57,625 nt of DNA, taken from NCBI RefSeq assembly GCF_035645195.1, contig NZ_DASQNA010000021.1:1-57625 (forward strand). Direction: 5' to 3'. Positions 41,552 through 49,460 of the stretch are shown here, one piece after another; the first letter of the stretch is position 1, and each line of letters begins with the position of its first letter. Source of the stretch: Paenibacillus sp. Lineage in GTDB: Bacteria > Bacillota > Bacilli > Paenibacillales > YIM-B00363. The translations under genes and the position numbers were made by a program. Under the pieces are notes generated by a model, which saw only the letters and a program-made list of their open reading frames with translations, did not search any database and was not told the origin of the DNA.

Positions 41552-43237
41552 TTACAGCGCGGCGACGCCGGCGGCGATTTGAATTTGACGCTGCATCGAA
41601 TCCTGCACTTTCCCGTCGCTGTGGCGCTGGCTGTTCTGGAAATGGATACAGAAATGGCCTTCGTAGTTGTTGCCGGCAATCGCTTGGGCGCCATGCGGCA
41701 TCGAATGCATCGCCGCCGCGAGCTTCCGCCCGTCGACCTCGACGATGACCGCGCGCGGCGTCCACGAATAGCTGCCGCCCCAGATCTCCTTCATGATTTG
41801 CGCGTCTCTCGCCGTCAGCGGCTCGCTGTCGGCGTGATTGCCGCCCATCGTATGTTTGACCTGGAACGTCCTGCCGGTGGCGAAATCGGTGATCGTCGCC
41901 GTTTTGCCCGTGGAAAACACGTACCGGGCTTCCGTCCACCAATCGAGCAGCTCGCCGTGCTTCGCGGAGACGACCGGCTTGATCGGGATGTGGTGCACCG
42001 GGACGCGCAGCGTTTGTCCGACGGTCAGCCGGCTGCTTTCGGTCATTTGGTTCGCCTTCAACAATTCTAAATACGGCACGCCGTACTGCAGGCTCAGGTT
42101 CCACATGTTGTCGCCCGAACGGACGATATGCGTCGCGTACGTCACGGACGGCGCGGCGGCGGGCGCGGCCGGTTCGGAGACGGCAGCGGACGGAGCCTGC
42201 GGCGCGGGAGCCGGCGCTGGGGAAGCGCTCGCGGGCGCCGCCGCGGAGGCCGGAACGACCAGCGTTTGGCCGACGTACACGACGTCGCCGGTCAGCCGGT
42301 TGGCCGCCCGAAGCGCGTCGACCGTGACGCCGTACTGCTTCGCGATGCTCCACAGCGACTGTCCCGCCGTCACCTGATGGAACGCTTTCGGCACGACCAA
42401 CGTCTGCCCCTCGCGCACCATGTCGGTCGACAGCGCGTTGGCCTGCTTCAACGCGTCCACGCTCGTACCGAACCGCTGCGCGATCCCCCACAGCGTATCC
42501 CCCTTCGCGACCGTGTACAACGGCGACGCGCCCGAAACCGCCACCTCCTCCTTCGGCGTGGCGAGGCGCACCGTGCGCGACGCATCGTCCCAGTCGACCT
42601 GCAGCCCGAGCGTTTCTCCTACGAAACGGAGCGGCACGAGCGTCGTGCCGTCACGGATGAGCGACGCCGGCGTCGCGACGGTTCGCCCGTCCACGACGGC
42701 GGTCGTCGCCCCGACCGCGAATCGGATGAGCGAGTCTCCCTTCCGGATCGTGACGGTGCGAGAGTCCCCATCCCAATCGACCTGAGCGCCGAGCGTTTCG
42801 GCGACGGCCCGGATCGGAATGAACGTCTGATTGTTGATGATCGCCGGCCGCACGTTCAGCTGCCGGCCGTCCAGCGTCACCCGCGGCGCTTCGGCGGAAG
42901 CGCCGACGATCTCCGGCGCATGGACCGGAGTGGATATGGCGACGGGCCCGGACTCCGCCGGAGTCGCCGCCAGCGCGGCCCCCGCCCCGAGCGGCACCGA
43001 CAGCAGCATCGTGCCGCCGATCGTCACGCGCAGCACGGCGGCACCGAGCTTCGGGTACCGTTCCGCGATCAGCTCCTTCGCGGCCGCCAGCAAGCTGCCC
43101 TTCGCGGCGGGGCTGTCGCCGAGCTCGGCCGCGAATTCGGCGTCGAACGCGTCCTCGCTTAAGACGAGCTCGAGCTCGCCGGGCCGGCCCGGTATCGGGC
43201 GAATGACGCTGCGGCGTAATACGGCTTGGAAATCCAT
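41552..43237 (-). CDS. LysM and stalk-domain wall protein with unusual C-terminal domain
   Basis: A 561-residue multi-domain protein. Residues 1-65 are hydrophilic and look cytosolic; a single hydrophobic segment lies at about 68-92. Two copper-amine-oxidase-N-like stalk halves follow at about 115-230 (NNQTFIPIRAVAETLGAQVD; DGTTLVPLRFVGETLGLQVD). Three LysM peptidoglycan-binding units lie at about 240-285, 288-332 and 370-415 (YTVAKGDTLWGIAQRFG; QVTAGQSLWSIAKQYGV; HIVRSGDNMWNLSLQYG), split by a Pro/Ala linker. The last 140 residues carry TDFATGRTFQVKHTMGGNHA, AAMHSMPHGAQ and GHFCIHFQNSQRH, a His/Cys-containing domain I cannot name. Probably anchored at the membrane and reaching into the wall. 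Confidence 0.82.
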   Translation of the reverse strand: MDFQAVLRRSVIRPIPGRPGELELVLSEDAFDAEFAAELGDSPAAKGSLLAAAKELIAERYPKLGAAVLRVTIGGTMLLSVPLGAGAALAATPAESGPVAISTPVHAPEIVGASAEAPRVTLDGRQLNVRPAIINNQTFIPIRAVAETLGAQVDWDGDSRTVTIRKGDSLIRFAVGATTAVVDGRTVATPASLIRDGTTLVPLRFVGETLGLQVDWDDASRTVRLATPKEEVAVSGASPLYTVAKGDTLWGIAQRFGTSVDALKQANALSTDMVREGQTLVVPKAFHQVTAGQSLWSIAKQYGVTVDALRAANRLTGDVVYVGQTLVVPASAAAPASASPAPAPAPQAPSAAVSEPAAPAAAPSVTYATHIVRSGDNMWNLSLQYGVPYLELLKANQMTESSRLTVGQTLRVPVHHIPIKPVVSAKHGELLDWWTEARYVFSTGKTATITDFATGRTFQVKHTMGGNHADSEPLTARDAQIMKEIWGGSYSWTPRAVIVEVDGRKLAAAMHSMPHGAQAIAGNNYEGHFCIHFQNSQRHSDGKVQDSMQRQIQIAAGVAAL

Positions 43238-43252
43238 GGTGGAATCGCTCCT

Positions 43253-44944
43253 TCATTGAGAGTTCGCAAGGCGCTCGGCGGTGCGGAATAACAGCGCCGC
43301 CAGCTGCGCCCGGGTAATCGGGAATTCCCGGCCGAACGCGTCGGCTTCGAGCCCCTTGACGATGCCGGCATGATAGCAGGCGACGATCGCGTCCGCGGAC
43401 CAATGCGTCTCGGGCACGTCCCGGAACGGATTCGCCATGCCGGGCGTCCGCTCCAGCTGCATGAGTCGGGCCAGCAGCATAGCCGTCTGCTCCCGGGTCA
43501 TCGGTTCGTCCGGTCCGAAGCGGCTCGCCGACAGTCCCGCGAACACGCCATGCCGGTATGCCGACGTGATTTCCTTCTTCGCCCAATGCTCCGCGATATC
43601 TTGGAACGGGGCGGCCGGTTCCTCCTCCGCGTCCGACAAAGCGAGCCGCCTCGCAAAAACGGCGGCCGCTTGTCCCCGGGTCAACACCGCCTCCGGCTCG
43701 AAGCGCCCGCCCTCCATGCCGATCATCCAGCCGCGGGCGCCGACGTCCAAAATCTCCGCGTGCGCCCAGTGGCCGGCGATATCGGGAAACCGAACCGGCG
43801 CTTGCGCGAGTCCGTACCCGTAGCGAATGTCCTTCCCCGGTTCGCCGAAATCGACGGCCCCCGCTTGCAGCAGGCTGCGCAGCCGCGCCGGGGAGTGCTC
43901 CGGGTACAGCTCCCGAAACAGCGCCAGCGTCCCTGTCACGAACGGAGCCGCCATGCTCGTGCCGTCCTGAACGGCGTAGCCGTTATCCAAATACGTGCTG
44001 ACGACGGCTACGCCCGGCGCGCTCAGCTCGATCGCCGGGCCCGTCGCCGAGAAGGGCGCCCGGAATCCGTCCGGGTCGACGGCGGCGACGGCGATCGCCG
44101 CGTCGTATTTCGCCGGGTATTCGACGGTGTCTTCCGTTCCCGCTTCGGTCCCGCCGTTGCCCGCCGCGGACACGACCAGCACGCCGGCCGCGTACGCCCG
44201 CTCCACCGCGCTTCGCAGCGCGGCCGACGACGTCGGCATGCCGAGGCTTAAATTCGCGATGTCGATGCCGTTCTCGACGCACCAATCGATCGCCAGCAGC
44301 GTGTCGGATAAATAGCCGTATCCGTCGGCGGACAACGTCTTCAGCGCATACAGCTCGACGCCCGGCGCGACGCCCGTGATGCCGTAGCCGTTGTCCTGCG
44401 CCGCGATGATGCCCGCGACATGCGTACCGTGTCCGTTGTCGTCGGCGAACGAATCGGTGTAATCGACGAACGAGCGGCCGCGAAGCTGCGGCAAGTCGTC
44501 ATGCGCGGCGACGCCGGTGTCGATGACCGCGACGGCGACGCCGCGCCCCGTCAGCCCGCCGGCGCGGGCCCGGGGCGCCTGAACGGCCTCGCCTCCCCAA
44601 TGGGCGCTCGCCTCTGGCTTCACTTCGACGACCTTGTCGAGCTCGACCGAGATGACGCCCGGCGCGCTCCGCAGCAGCGGAATGCGCTCCGGTTCGACGT
44701 ACACGGTCGCCATTCGAATCTGCTCCGCGGCATCGACGACGATCGCGTCGGCCGCGTCGAACAGCGATTCGTCGATCGCCCCGCGAAACACGATAATGAC
44801 GCGCACTTTCCCGCCCGTCCGAATTTCGTCGGCCGGCTCGTCCGCCGCCGCTTCCCCCCGCGGCCCGGCGTCGGCGTCGTGGCCGCCGCGCCCGCAGGCG
44901 GCGAGGGCGAGACAAAGCGCAGCGATCGCTAAACGCCGCATCAT
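43253..44944 (-). CDS. Subtilisin-family serine protease lipoprotein with SLH domains
   Basis: A 563-residue exported protease. A lipobox LALAAC makes C17 the likely lipidated residue. Residues 45-110 form an inhibitor I9-like propeptide (RVIIVFRGAIDESLF). The S8 catalytic domain spans about 125-375, with the triad D142 in AVIDTGVA, H172 in NGHGTHVAG and S330 in QDGTSMAAPF; N263 in SAAGNGG supplies the oxyanion hole. Three SLH units end the protein (HWAHAEILDVGARGWMIGM; HWAKKEITSAYRHGVFAGLS; HWSADAIVACYHAGIVKGLE). The gene follows the NlpC/P60 gene by six bases. A cell-surface protease acting on envelope or external proteins is expected. Confidence 0.92.
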   Translation of the reverse strand: MMRRLAIAALCLALAACGRGGHDADAGPRGEAAADEPADEIRTGGKVRVIIVFRGAIDESLFDAADAIVVDAAEQIRMATVYVEPERIPLLRSAPGVISVELDKVVEVKPEASAHWGGEAVQAPRARAGGLTGRGVAVAVIDTGVAAHDDLPQLRGRSFVDYTDSFADDNGHGTHVAGIIAAQDNGYGITGVAPGVELYALKTLSADGYGYLSDTLLAIDWCVENGIDIANLSLGMPTSSAALRSAVERAYAAGVLVVSAAGNGGTEAGTEDTVEYPAKYDAAIAVAAVDPDGFRAPFSATGPAIELSAPGVAVVSTYLDNGYAVQDGTSMAAPFVTGTLALFRELYPEHSPARLRSLLQAGAVDFGEPGKDIRYGYGLAQAPVRFPDIAGHWAHAEILDVGARGWMIGMEGGRFEPEAVLTRGQAAAVFARRLALSDAEEEPAAPFQDIAEHWAKKEITSAYRHGVFAGLSASRFGPDEPMTREQTAMLLARLMQLERTPGMANPFRDVPETHWSADAIVACYHAGIVKGLEADAFGREFPITRAQLAALLFRTAERLANSQ

Positions 44945-44950
44945 CGCCGT

Positions 44951-46102
44951 CTACGGCAGCACGCGCCTCGAAAATAAGTACCGCTTGCTCCAGCTCGGCG
45001 CGTTCAGATCGGTGACCACGACACCAGGTTTGCCGTAGGTGTGTATAACTTTCCCGTCGCCTTCGTAAATGGCGACGTGACCTACGATTTTATTGCTGCT
45101 GAACCGCCCCGGCGTATAGAAGAACACGAGATCCCCCGGCTGCAGCTCGCTTCTGGCGACGCTGCGCCCGACTTGCGATTGCTGCCGGGAAGAACGCGGC
45201 AGCTCGACGTCGTATCGACCGAACACATGCTGCACGAAGGAGGAACAGTCGAACGCTCCCGTCCGCTCGTAAGGTCCTGCGCCGAACTTGTACTTCGTAC
45301 CGAGCAGCGTCCGCGAATACGACAGCACTTGCCGGGCGGTGCCGTTCGCCCCGTCTGGCGGAGCCGGCGCCGGGGCGGGAGCTGGGGCCGGAGCCGGCGC
45401 GGGCGCGGCCTCCGCGTTCTCCGGAATGTAGCGGTACGACGTAAAGCCCGTCACGCCGTTCGCGTCCCGGATTTGGTACCAGTACGGGTTTACTTTGCGC
45501 AGCACTTCGACGGACTCCCCGATTTTCAAATACCGAATGACGCGGTCCTGGACGGACGGTCCGGTCCGGAACGAGCCGGCGCCCGTTGCGCGCACCGCCG
45601 CGCCCTCCGCCGCGGCCGCGCGCAGCGACGGCGGCGCGAGCTCGTCCTCCGGCAGATCCACCTGAAGCGCGGTATGGTCGTTGTTCCATCGGACGTTCGC
45701 GTCGAGCAGCTCCGCCAGCGTATCCAGCGCGACCATCGGCGTTTCTCCGTCCAGCCGAAGCGGCGGATTGCGCAGCTCGATGGGCCGTCCGGCCCAAGCT
45801 TCCTGGCGGCCGGCGTACAGCTTGAAAATCGGATCCGTGTAGCCGAGCGAGGCGGCTTTGTCGACGGGATCCCATTCATAGCGGAAGCCGAATATTTGAA
45901 TCGCTTCGCGCAGCGGCACCCATTCCCGGCCGTTCTCGTCCCGCTCGAGCGTAACGGAAACCGCATCCCCCGCCCGATCGCCTTGCATGCGAACCGTCTG
46001 CGTAACGGGCTGGCCTTCACCCGCTCCCGCGCAGCCGGCAAGCGACAGAGCGCAGACGACGGCCAGCGCGATCGGCTTCGCTCGCAGCATGGTTACCTTC
46101 AT
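44951..46102 (-). CDS. NlpC/P60 peptidase lipoprotein with stalk and SH3 domains
   Basis: A 383-residue lipoprotein (signal ending ALSLAGCAG). Residues 50-155 form a double stalk-like domain (GREWVPLREAIQIFGFRYEW; MVALDTLAELLDANVRWNND). Residues 165-225 form a bacterial SH3 domain (SFRTGPSVQDRVIRYLKIGE; YWYQIRDANGVTGFTSYRYI). A Pro/Ala linker leads to the NlpC/P60 domain with the catalytic cysteine in GAFDCSSFVQHVFG and the histidine in IVGHVAIYEGDG. It should cleave peptidoglycan stem peptides. AGGAGG precedes the ATG, which overlaps the upstream lipoprotein gene's stop by four bases. Confidence 0.92.
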   Translation of the reverse strand: MKVTMLRAKPIALAVVCALSLAGCAGAGEGQPVTQTVRMQGDRAGDAVSVTLERDENGREWVPLREAIQIFGFRYEWDPVDKAASLGYTDPIFKLYAGRQEAWAGRPIELRNPPLRLDGETPMVALDTLAELLDANVRWNNDHTALQVDLPEDELAPPSLRAAAAEGAAVRATGAGSFRTGPSVQDRVIRYLKIGESVEVLRKVNPYWYQIRDANGVTGFTSYRYIPENAEAAPAPAPAPAPAPAPAPPDGANGTARQVLSYSRTLLGTKYKFGAGPYERTGAFDCSSFVQHVFGRYDVELPRSSRQQSQVGRSVARSELQPGDLVFFYTPGRFSSNKIVGHVAIYEGDGKVIHTYGKPGVVVTDLNAPSWSKRYLFSRRVLP

Positions 46103-46719
46103 TCGGTCTCCTCCTTTATTTTCGCGAACGTAAATACGACCTGCTCGTCCGAGGCCTCGACGGCGTAACGGGCGCGATAAAACTCGACCTCCCGCCCGAT
46201 CGCCCGCGCGTACGACCCATCGGCCTCGATGCCGAGCTGCTGGAACAGCGCATCGACTTCGTTCGGAGCGACGTCTGTATTCGTGACGGACACCGCCAGC
46301 GCCCAGTACGTAAACAGTCCGAACGGATCTTGTTTCGGCGCGGTCAACGCGAACGACGTCACGTCCCCCGCGGCGTCGGCCGTTCCGTCGATGCGGAAGC
46401 CTCGTCCGGAATCATAGGAGAACGTGCCGGCTTCCTCGTTCGTGACGAAACGGGACGACTCGAGCTTCGCGTTCGTCATCATCGCTTCGTCCGCCAGCGC
46501 GTTCCATTTGGCCGCAAACTCGACGACGGGGACGAAATACGCGTCCCTCCACGGCGCTTCGGCCGCGGTCGACTGCGCTTGCATCATCCCTACGCCGGCC
46601 GGCCGCGGCGCCGCGGCGGCGTTTTCGCGGCTTGCCACCCCATCCTCTGCGCCCGTTCCGCCGCCGCAAGCCGCCAGCAGCAGCAGCGGGACCAACCATC
46701 CTATCCGAAAGATGCGCAT
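46099..46719 (-). CDS. Lipoprotein of unknown function
   Basis: A 206-residue lipoprotein: the signal IFRIGWLVPLLLLAACGGG has a clear lipobox (LLAAC). The mature part is acidic and soluble, with APWRDAYFVPVVEFAAKWNA, SRFVTNEEAGTFSYDSGRGF and VSVTNTDVAPNEVDALFQQL. No family recognised. The ATG at 46719 is nine bases after AAAAGG; one at 46728 is also possible. It overlaps the NlpC/P60 gene by four bases and follows the GH18 gene closely, so it belongs to the envelope operon. Confidence 0.72.
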   Translation of the reverse strand: MRIFRIGWLVPLLLLAACGGGTGAEDGVASRENAAAAPRPAGVGMMQAQSTAAEAPWRDAYFVPVVEFAAKWNALADEAMMTNAKLESSRFVTNEEAGTFSYDSGRGFRIDGTADAAGDVTSFALTAPKQDPFGLFTYWALAVSVTNTDVAPNEVDALFQQLGIEADGSYARAIGREVEFYRARYAVEASDEQVVFTFAKIKEETE

Positions 46720-46733
46720 GCGTCTCATCCTTT

Positions 46734-48398
46734 TCACGTATTCGCGGCGCGGGCGCCGTTCCAAGCTTCGATTCGTTCCCGCAGCCGGTTCATGAGCACC
46801 GACATCTCCGCGCGAGTCGACTTGCGGCCGACGCCGAACACGCCTTGCTCGACGCCGTTGATGATGTCGTATTGGCGCATCGCCCGGACGGCGTCGTAAT
46901 AATACGCCCCGGGAGCGACGTCGGCGAACGCGGCCGCCGCCGCTTCGGACTCCGCGTCCGGCGCGAGCTCGAAAATGCGCGCCAGCATCGCCGCCAGCTG
47001 TTCCCGCGTGATCGGAGCGTCCGGCGCGAATCGGCCGGGGGCCACGCCTTCCAGGAAGCCGTACTCTCGCGCGAGCTCGATCTCCTTCTTCGCCCAATGC
47101 CGAGCGGGTACATCCGCGAACGCCTTGCTCGACGGCGTTTCCTCCTGCAGCCCGAGCGCCCGGACGAGGATCACGGCCGCCTGCGCGCGGGTCAGCGAGC
47201 CTTGCGGAGCGAATTTCGTCGCGCCGACGCCCTGCATCCAGCCTTTTTCGGTCATCGCGAGAATTTCGCTTTCGGCCCAAAACCCCCGACCGACGTCCGT
47301 AAAGTACGTCCCGTTGACCCACAGCGCGTAATAATCCCAGACGTCTTTCGTTTCTTGGTTCAGGCTCCACGATCCGGATCCTTTGATGCCGTGCTCGGAG
47401 ACGAGCCGCAGCTTCGCTTTGAGGGACCGCTCGTTTTCGAACCAGATCGTGTACGTGCCCGCCGTCAGCTTCGTCTCCCCGACGTACTCGACCGCTCCCG
47501 CGGGGATGCGGATCACCGCGCGGGGCGATTGCGACGCCTCGTCGTACGTCACTTGGCCTTTGTATTTTTCAAGCAAAGGCGGCACGCGCACATTCGAGAT
47601 GCCCAGTCCGCGGATCACGCGTCCCTCCGAATTCGCGGCGCTGTCCGTTTTCCATATTCTCCCGTAAAAATTGAGGCCGACGACGATTTTGCTTTTGGGA
47701 ATGCCCTGCTTCAGCGCATAGCGGATCGACCGATCGACGAATCCGAGGCTGGCGACCGGTCCCGGCTCGCTGCCCTCCCACGATTCGTCGTACGCCATGA
47801 TCATCAAGTAGTCGGCATTCGGCGCCAGCGCGGCATAATCGTAAAATCCGTGCCAGCCCGTCTTCCAGCCGTTCGGATTGGCCGCCACGGCGACGGACAA
47901 TTCCGCGCCTTCGGGCAGCGCTCGCCGAAGCAGTCTGATGAAATCGGTAAACTCGTCCCGATAATCGCTCGAGACGCCTTCGATATCGACGTTGACGCCG
48001 TCGAGACCGTATTTGCGGACCGCCTCCGCGATTTGCCCGGCGAGCTTCTCGCGGTTCGCCATCGCCGCGATGCCCGGCTGCTTCTGCCAATGATTGCTGA
48101 GGAACGGGACGACCTTCATGCCCTTCGCGTGCATTTGATCGATGAACGAGGAGCTGAGCTTCCAAGTTACGTCAAGCAGTCCGTCTTCCTTGATGTCGAA
48201 ATAGTTCGGGGATACCGCAGACAGCGTTTTGCCGGTCCGCTCCACCTGGCGCGCGTACGTGGACGGCGAACCGAAATAGATGTACGACATGTTGTACGTG
48301 TGATCCGCCGCCGCTCGCGGCGCTTGTCCCGTTATGCCCGGCAGCGCCAGCAGACACGCCAGCGCCGCCGCGATCGCGCGTTTTCTCATCCTCCGCAT
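46734..48398 (-). CDS. Glycoside hydrolase family 18 protein with SLH domains
   Basis: A 554-residue secreted glycosidase. After a signal peptide (ALACLLALPGITGQAPRAA), residues 35-330 form a GH18 barrel with the catalytic signature GLDGVNVDIEG (glutamate near residue 140) and the family motif IMAYDESWEGSEPGPVAS. This resembles the YaaH/YdhD group that acts on peptidoglycan or spore cortex rather than chitin. An insertion domain follows, then three SLH units (WAESEILAMTEKGWMQGVGA; AREYGFLEGVAPGRFAPD; AMRQYDIINGVEQGVFGVG) for wall anchoring. The start is ATG at 48398 or 48389. First gene of the envelope row downstream of the Tad terminator. Confidence 0.88.
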   Translation of the reverse strand: MRRMRKRAIAAALACLLALPGITGQAPRAAADHTYNMSYIYFGSPSTYARQVERTGKTLSAVSPNYFDIKEDGLLDVTWKLSSSFIDQMHAKGMKVVPFLSNHWQKQPGIAAMANREKLAGQIAEAVRKYGLDGVNVDIEGVSSDYRDEFTDFIRLLRRALPEGAELSVAVAANPNGWKTGWHGFYDYAALAPNADYLMIMAYDESWEGSEPGPVASLGFVDRSIRYALKQGIPKSKIVVGLNFYGRIWKTDSAANSEGRVIRGLGISNVRVPPLLEKYKGQVTYDEASQSPRAVIRIPAGAVEYVGETKLTAGTYTIWFENERSLKAKLRLVSEHGIKGSGSWSLNQETKDVWDYYALWVNGTYFTDVGRGFWAESEILAMTEKGWMQGVGATKFAPQGSLTRAQAAVILVRALGLQEETPSSKAFADVPARHWAKKEIELAREYGFLEGVAPGRFAPDAPITREQLAAMLARIFELAPDAESEAAAAAFADVAPGAYYYDAVRAMRQYDIINGVEQGVFGVGRKSTRAEMSVLMNRLRERIEAWNGARAANT

Positions 48399-48501
48399 GC
48401 CTCCGACTCTTTCGGAATTGCCCTGCAAACTCATCTAAATTATGTACGTCCGCGGTCAAACTATGCGGGAGCGGAACGTTTTACCGGCGCTGCTCGAAAC
48501 G

Positions 48502-48530
48502 AAAAGCCGCCGCGAAACGTTCGCGGCGGC
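48502..48530 (-). terminator. Terminator of the Tad operon
   Basis: GCCGCCGCGAA / TTCGCGGCGGC perfect 11-base arms around CGT, followed on the minus strand by TTTTCG. It starts directly after the tadC stop. Confidence 0.88.
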
Positions 48531-49460
48531 CTACAGCCATTCGGTGACGAAATGAATGACCAGCGGACCCATCAAGATGATGAAGAGCACGGGAAAAATA
48601 AACAGAATCATCGGGAACAGCATTTTCACGGGCGCCTTCATCGCGGTTTCCCTCGCTCGCTGCCGCTGATGCTCCCGCATGCTTTTCGTTTGCGCCCGCA
48701 GCACCTTGGACATGCCGATGCCCATCTGGTCGGCTTGGATGAGCGCGTTCATGAGCATGCGCAGCATCTCCGACGGCACTCGATCGCGCACCGCCCCGAA
48801 CGCCTCTCGGCGCGACTTGCCGAGCTGCATTTCCTCCATCGTGCGCGCCATTTCGTCGGGCAGCGGCCCCTTCATCTGCCGGCATACCTTGAGAATGGCC
48901 GCGTCCAGCCCGAGCCCGGCTTCGACGGAGACGTTGACCAGGTCGAAGAAATCGGGCATCGACTTGTCGATGTCGGCGGCGCGCCGCTTTTTCTTCGCCT
49001 TCAAATAAAACATCGGGTACGCGCCGCCGTACGCCCCGGCGGCCGCCGCGAACAGGGCTGCGGCGGCCGGGGAGTTGCCGAGCGACAAGCACAGCAGTCC
49101 GACCGCCGCCGCGAAGCCGACGGCGCAGCCGGCCTGCAGCAGTCTGACGTCGGCCGCTCGCAGCTGGAACGGTCGTCCCGCTTCCTGCAATTTACGCTCC
49201 AAAGCGCGAACGGCTTTCGGAGACATCCGCCGCGCCACCGCCTGCCGAAGCGACGCATAAAGCGGCGCGAGCGGCGCGAACGGCTGGTTTCTGCCCGGCG
49301 GCTTGGCGGCGTCCGCTTGCTTCGATCCGGCCAGCAATAGGCCGACCCTTCGCCGCATGACGCGCTGCCCCTCCAATCGCTTTAATAGTACGGCGGAAGC
49401 GCCCAGCGTCAAACAGCAGGCGGTCGCGAGATAAAACAGCAGCGTAATCAAGGAGGTCAC
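48531..49460 (-). CDS. tadC: Tad pilus inner-membrane platform protein TadC
   Basis: A 309-residue type II secretion F-domain protein. An N-terminal helix (LITLLFYLATACCLTLGA) is followed by two central helices and a C-terminal pair (MLFPMILFIFPVLFIILMGP). The F-domain core reads DFFDLVNVSVEAGLGLDAAI, then MRLGK-type helix LGKSRREAFGAVRDRVPSE and LIQADQMGIGMSKVLRAQ. It forms the pilus assembly platform with TadB around the CpaF ATPase. The GTG start at 49460 overlaps the tadB stop (GTGA). Last gene of the operon. Confidence 0.9.
   Translation of the reverse strand: MTSLITLLFYLATACCLTLGASAVLLKRLEGQRVMRRRVGLLLAGSKQADAAKPPGRNQPFAPLAPLYASLRQAVARRMSPKAVRALERKLQEAGRPFQLRAADVRLLQAGCAVGFAAAVGLLCLSLGNSPAAAALFAAAAGAYGGAYPMFYLKAKKKRRAADIDKSMPDFFDLVNVSVEAGLGLDAAILKVCRQMKGPLPDEMARTMEEMQLGKSRREAFGAVRDRVPSEMLRMLMNALIQADQMGIGMSKVLRAQTKSMREHQRQRARETAMKAPVKMLFPMILFIFPVLFIILMGPLVIHFVTEWL

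Noticed and set aside
42128-43162. Plus-strand frame opposite the LysM gene
   Set aside because: Arg-rich shadow with no start signal; the LysM motifs lie on the minus strand.
46632-49340. Open plus-strand frame of about 900 codons opposite the GH18 and TadC genes
   Set aside because: It is the mirror of well-supported minus-strand genes, is extremely Arg-rich with no domain or ribosome binding site, and reflects the GC-rich codon pattern.
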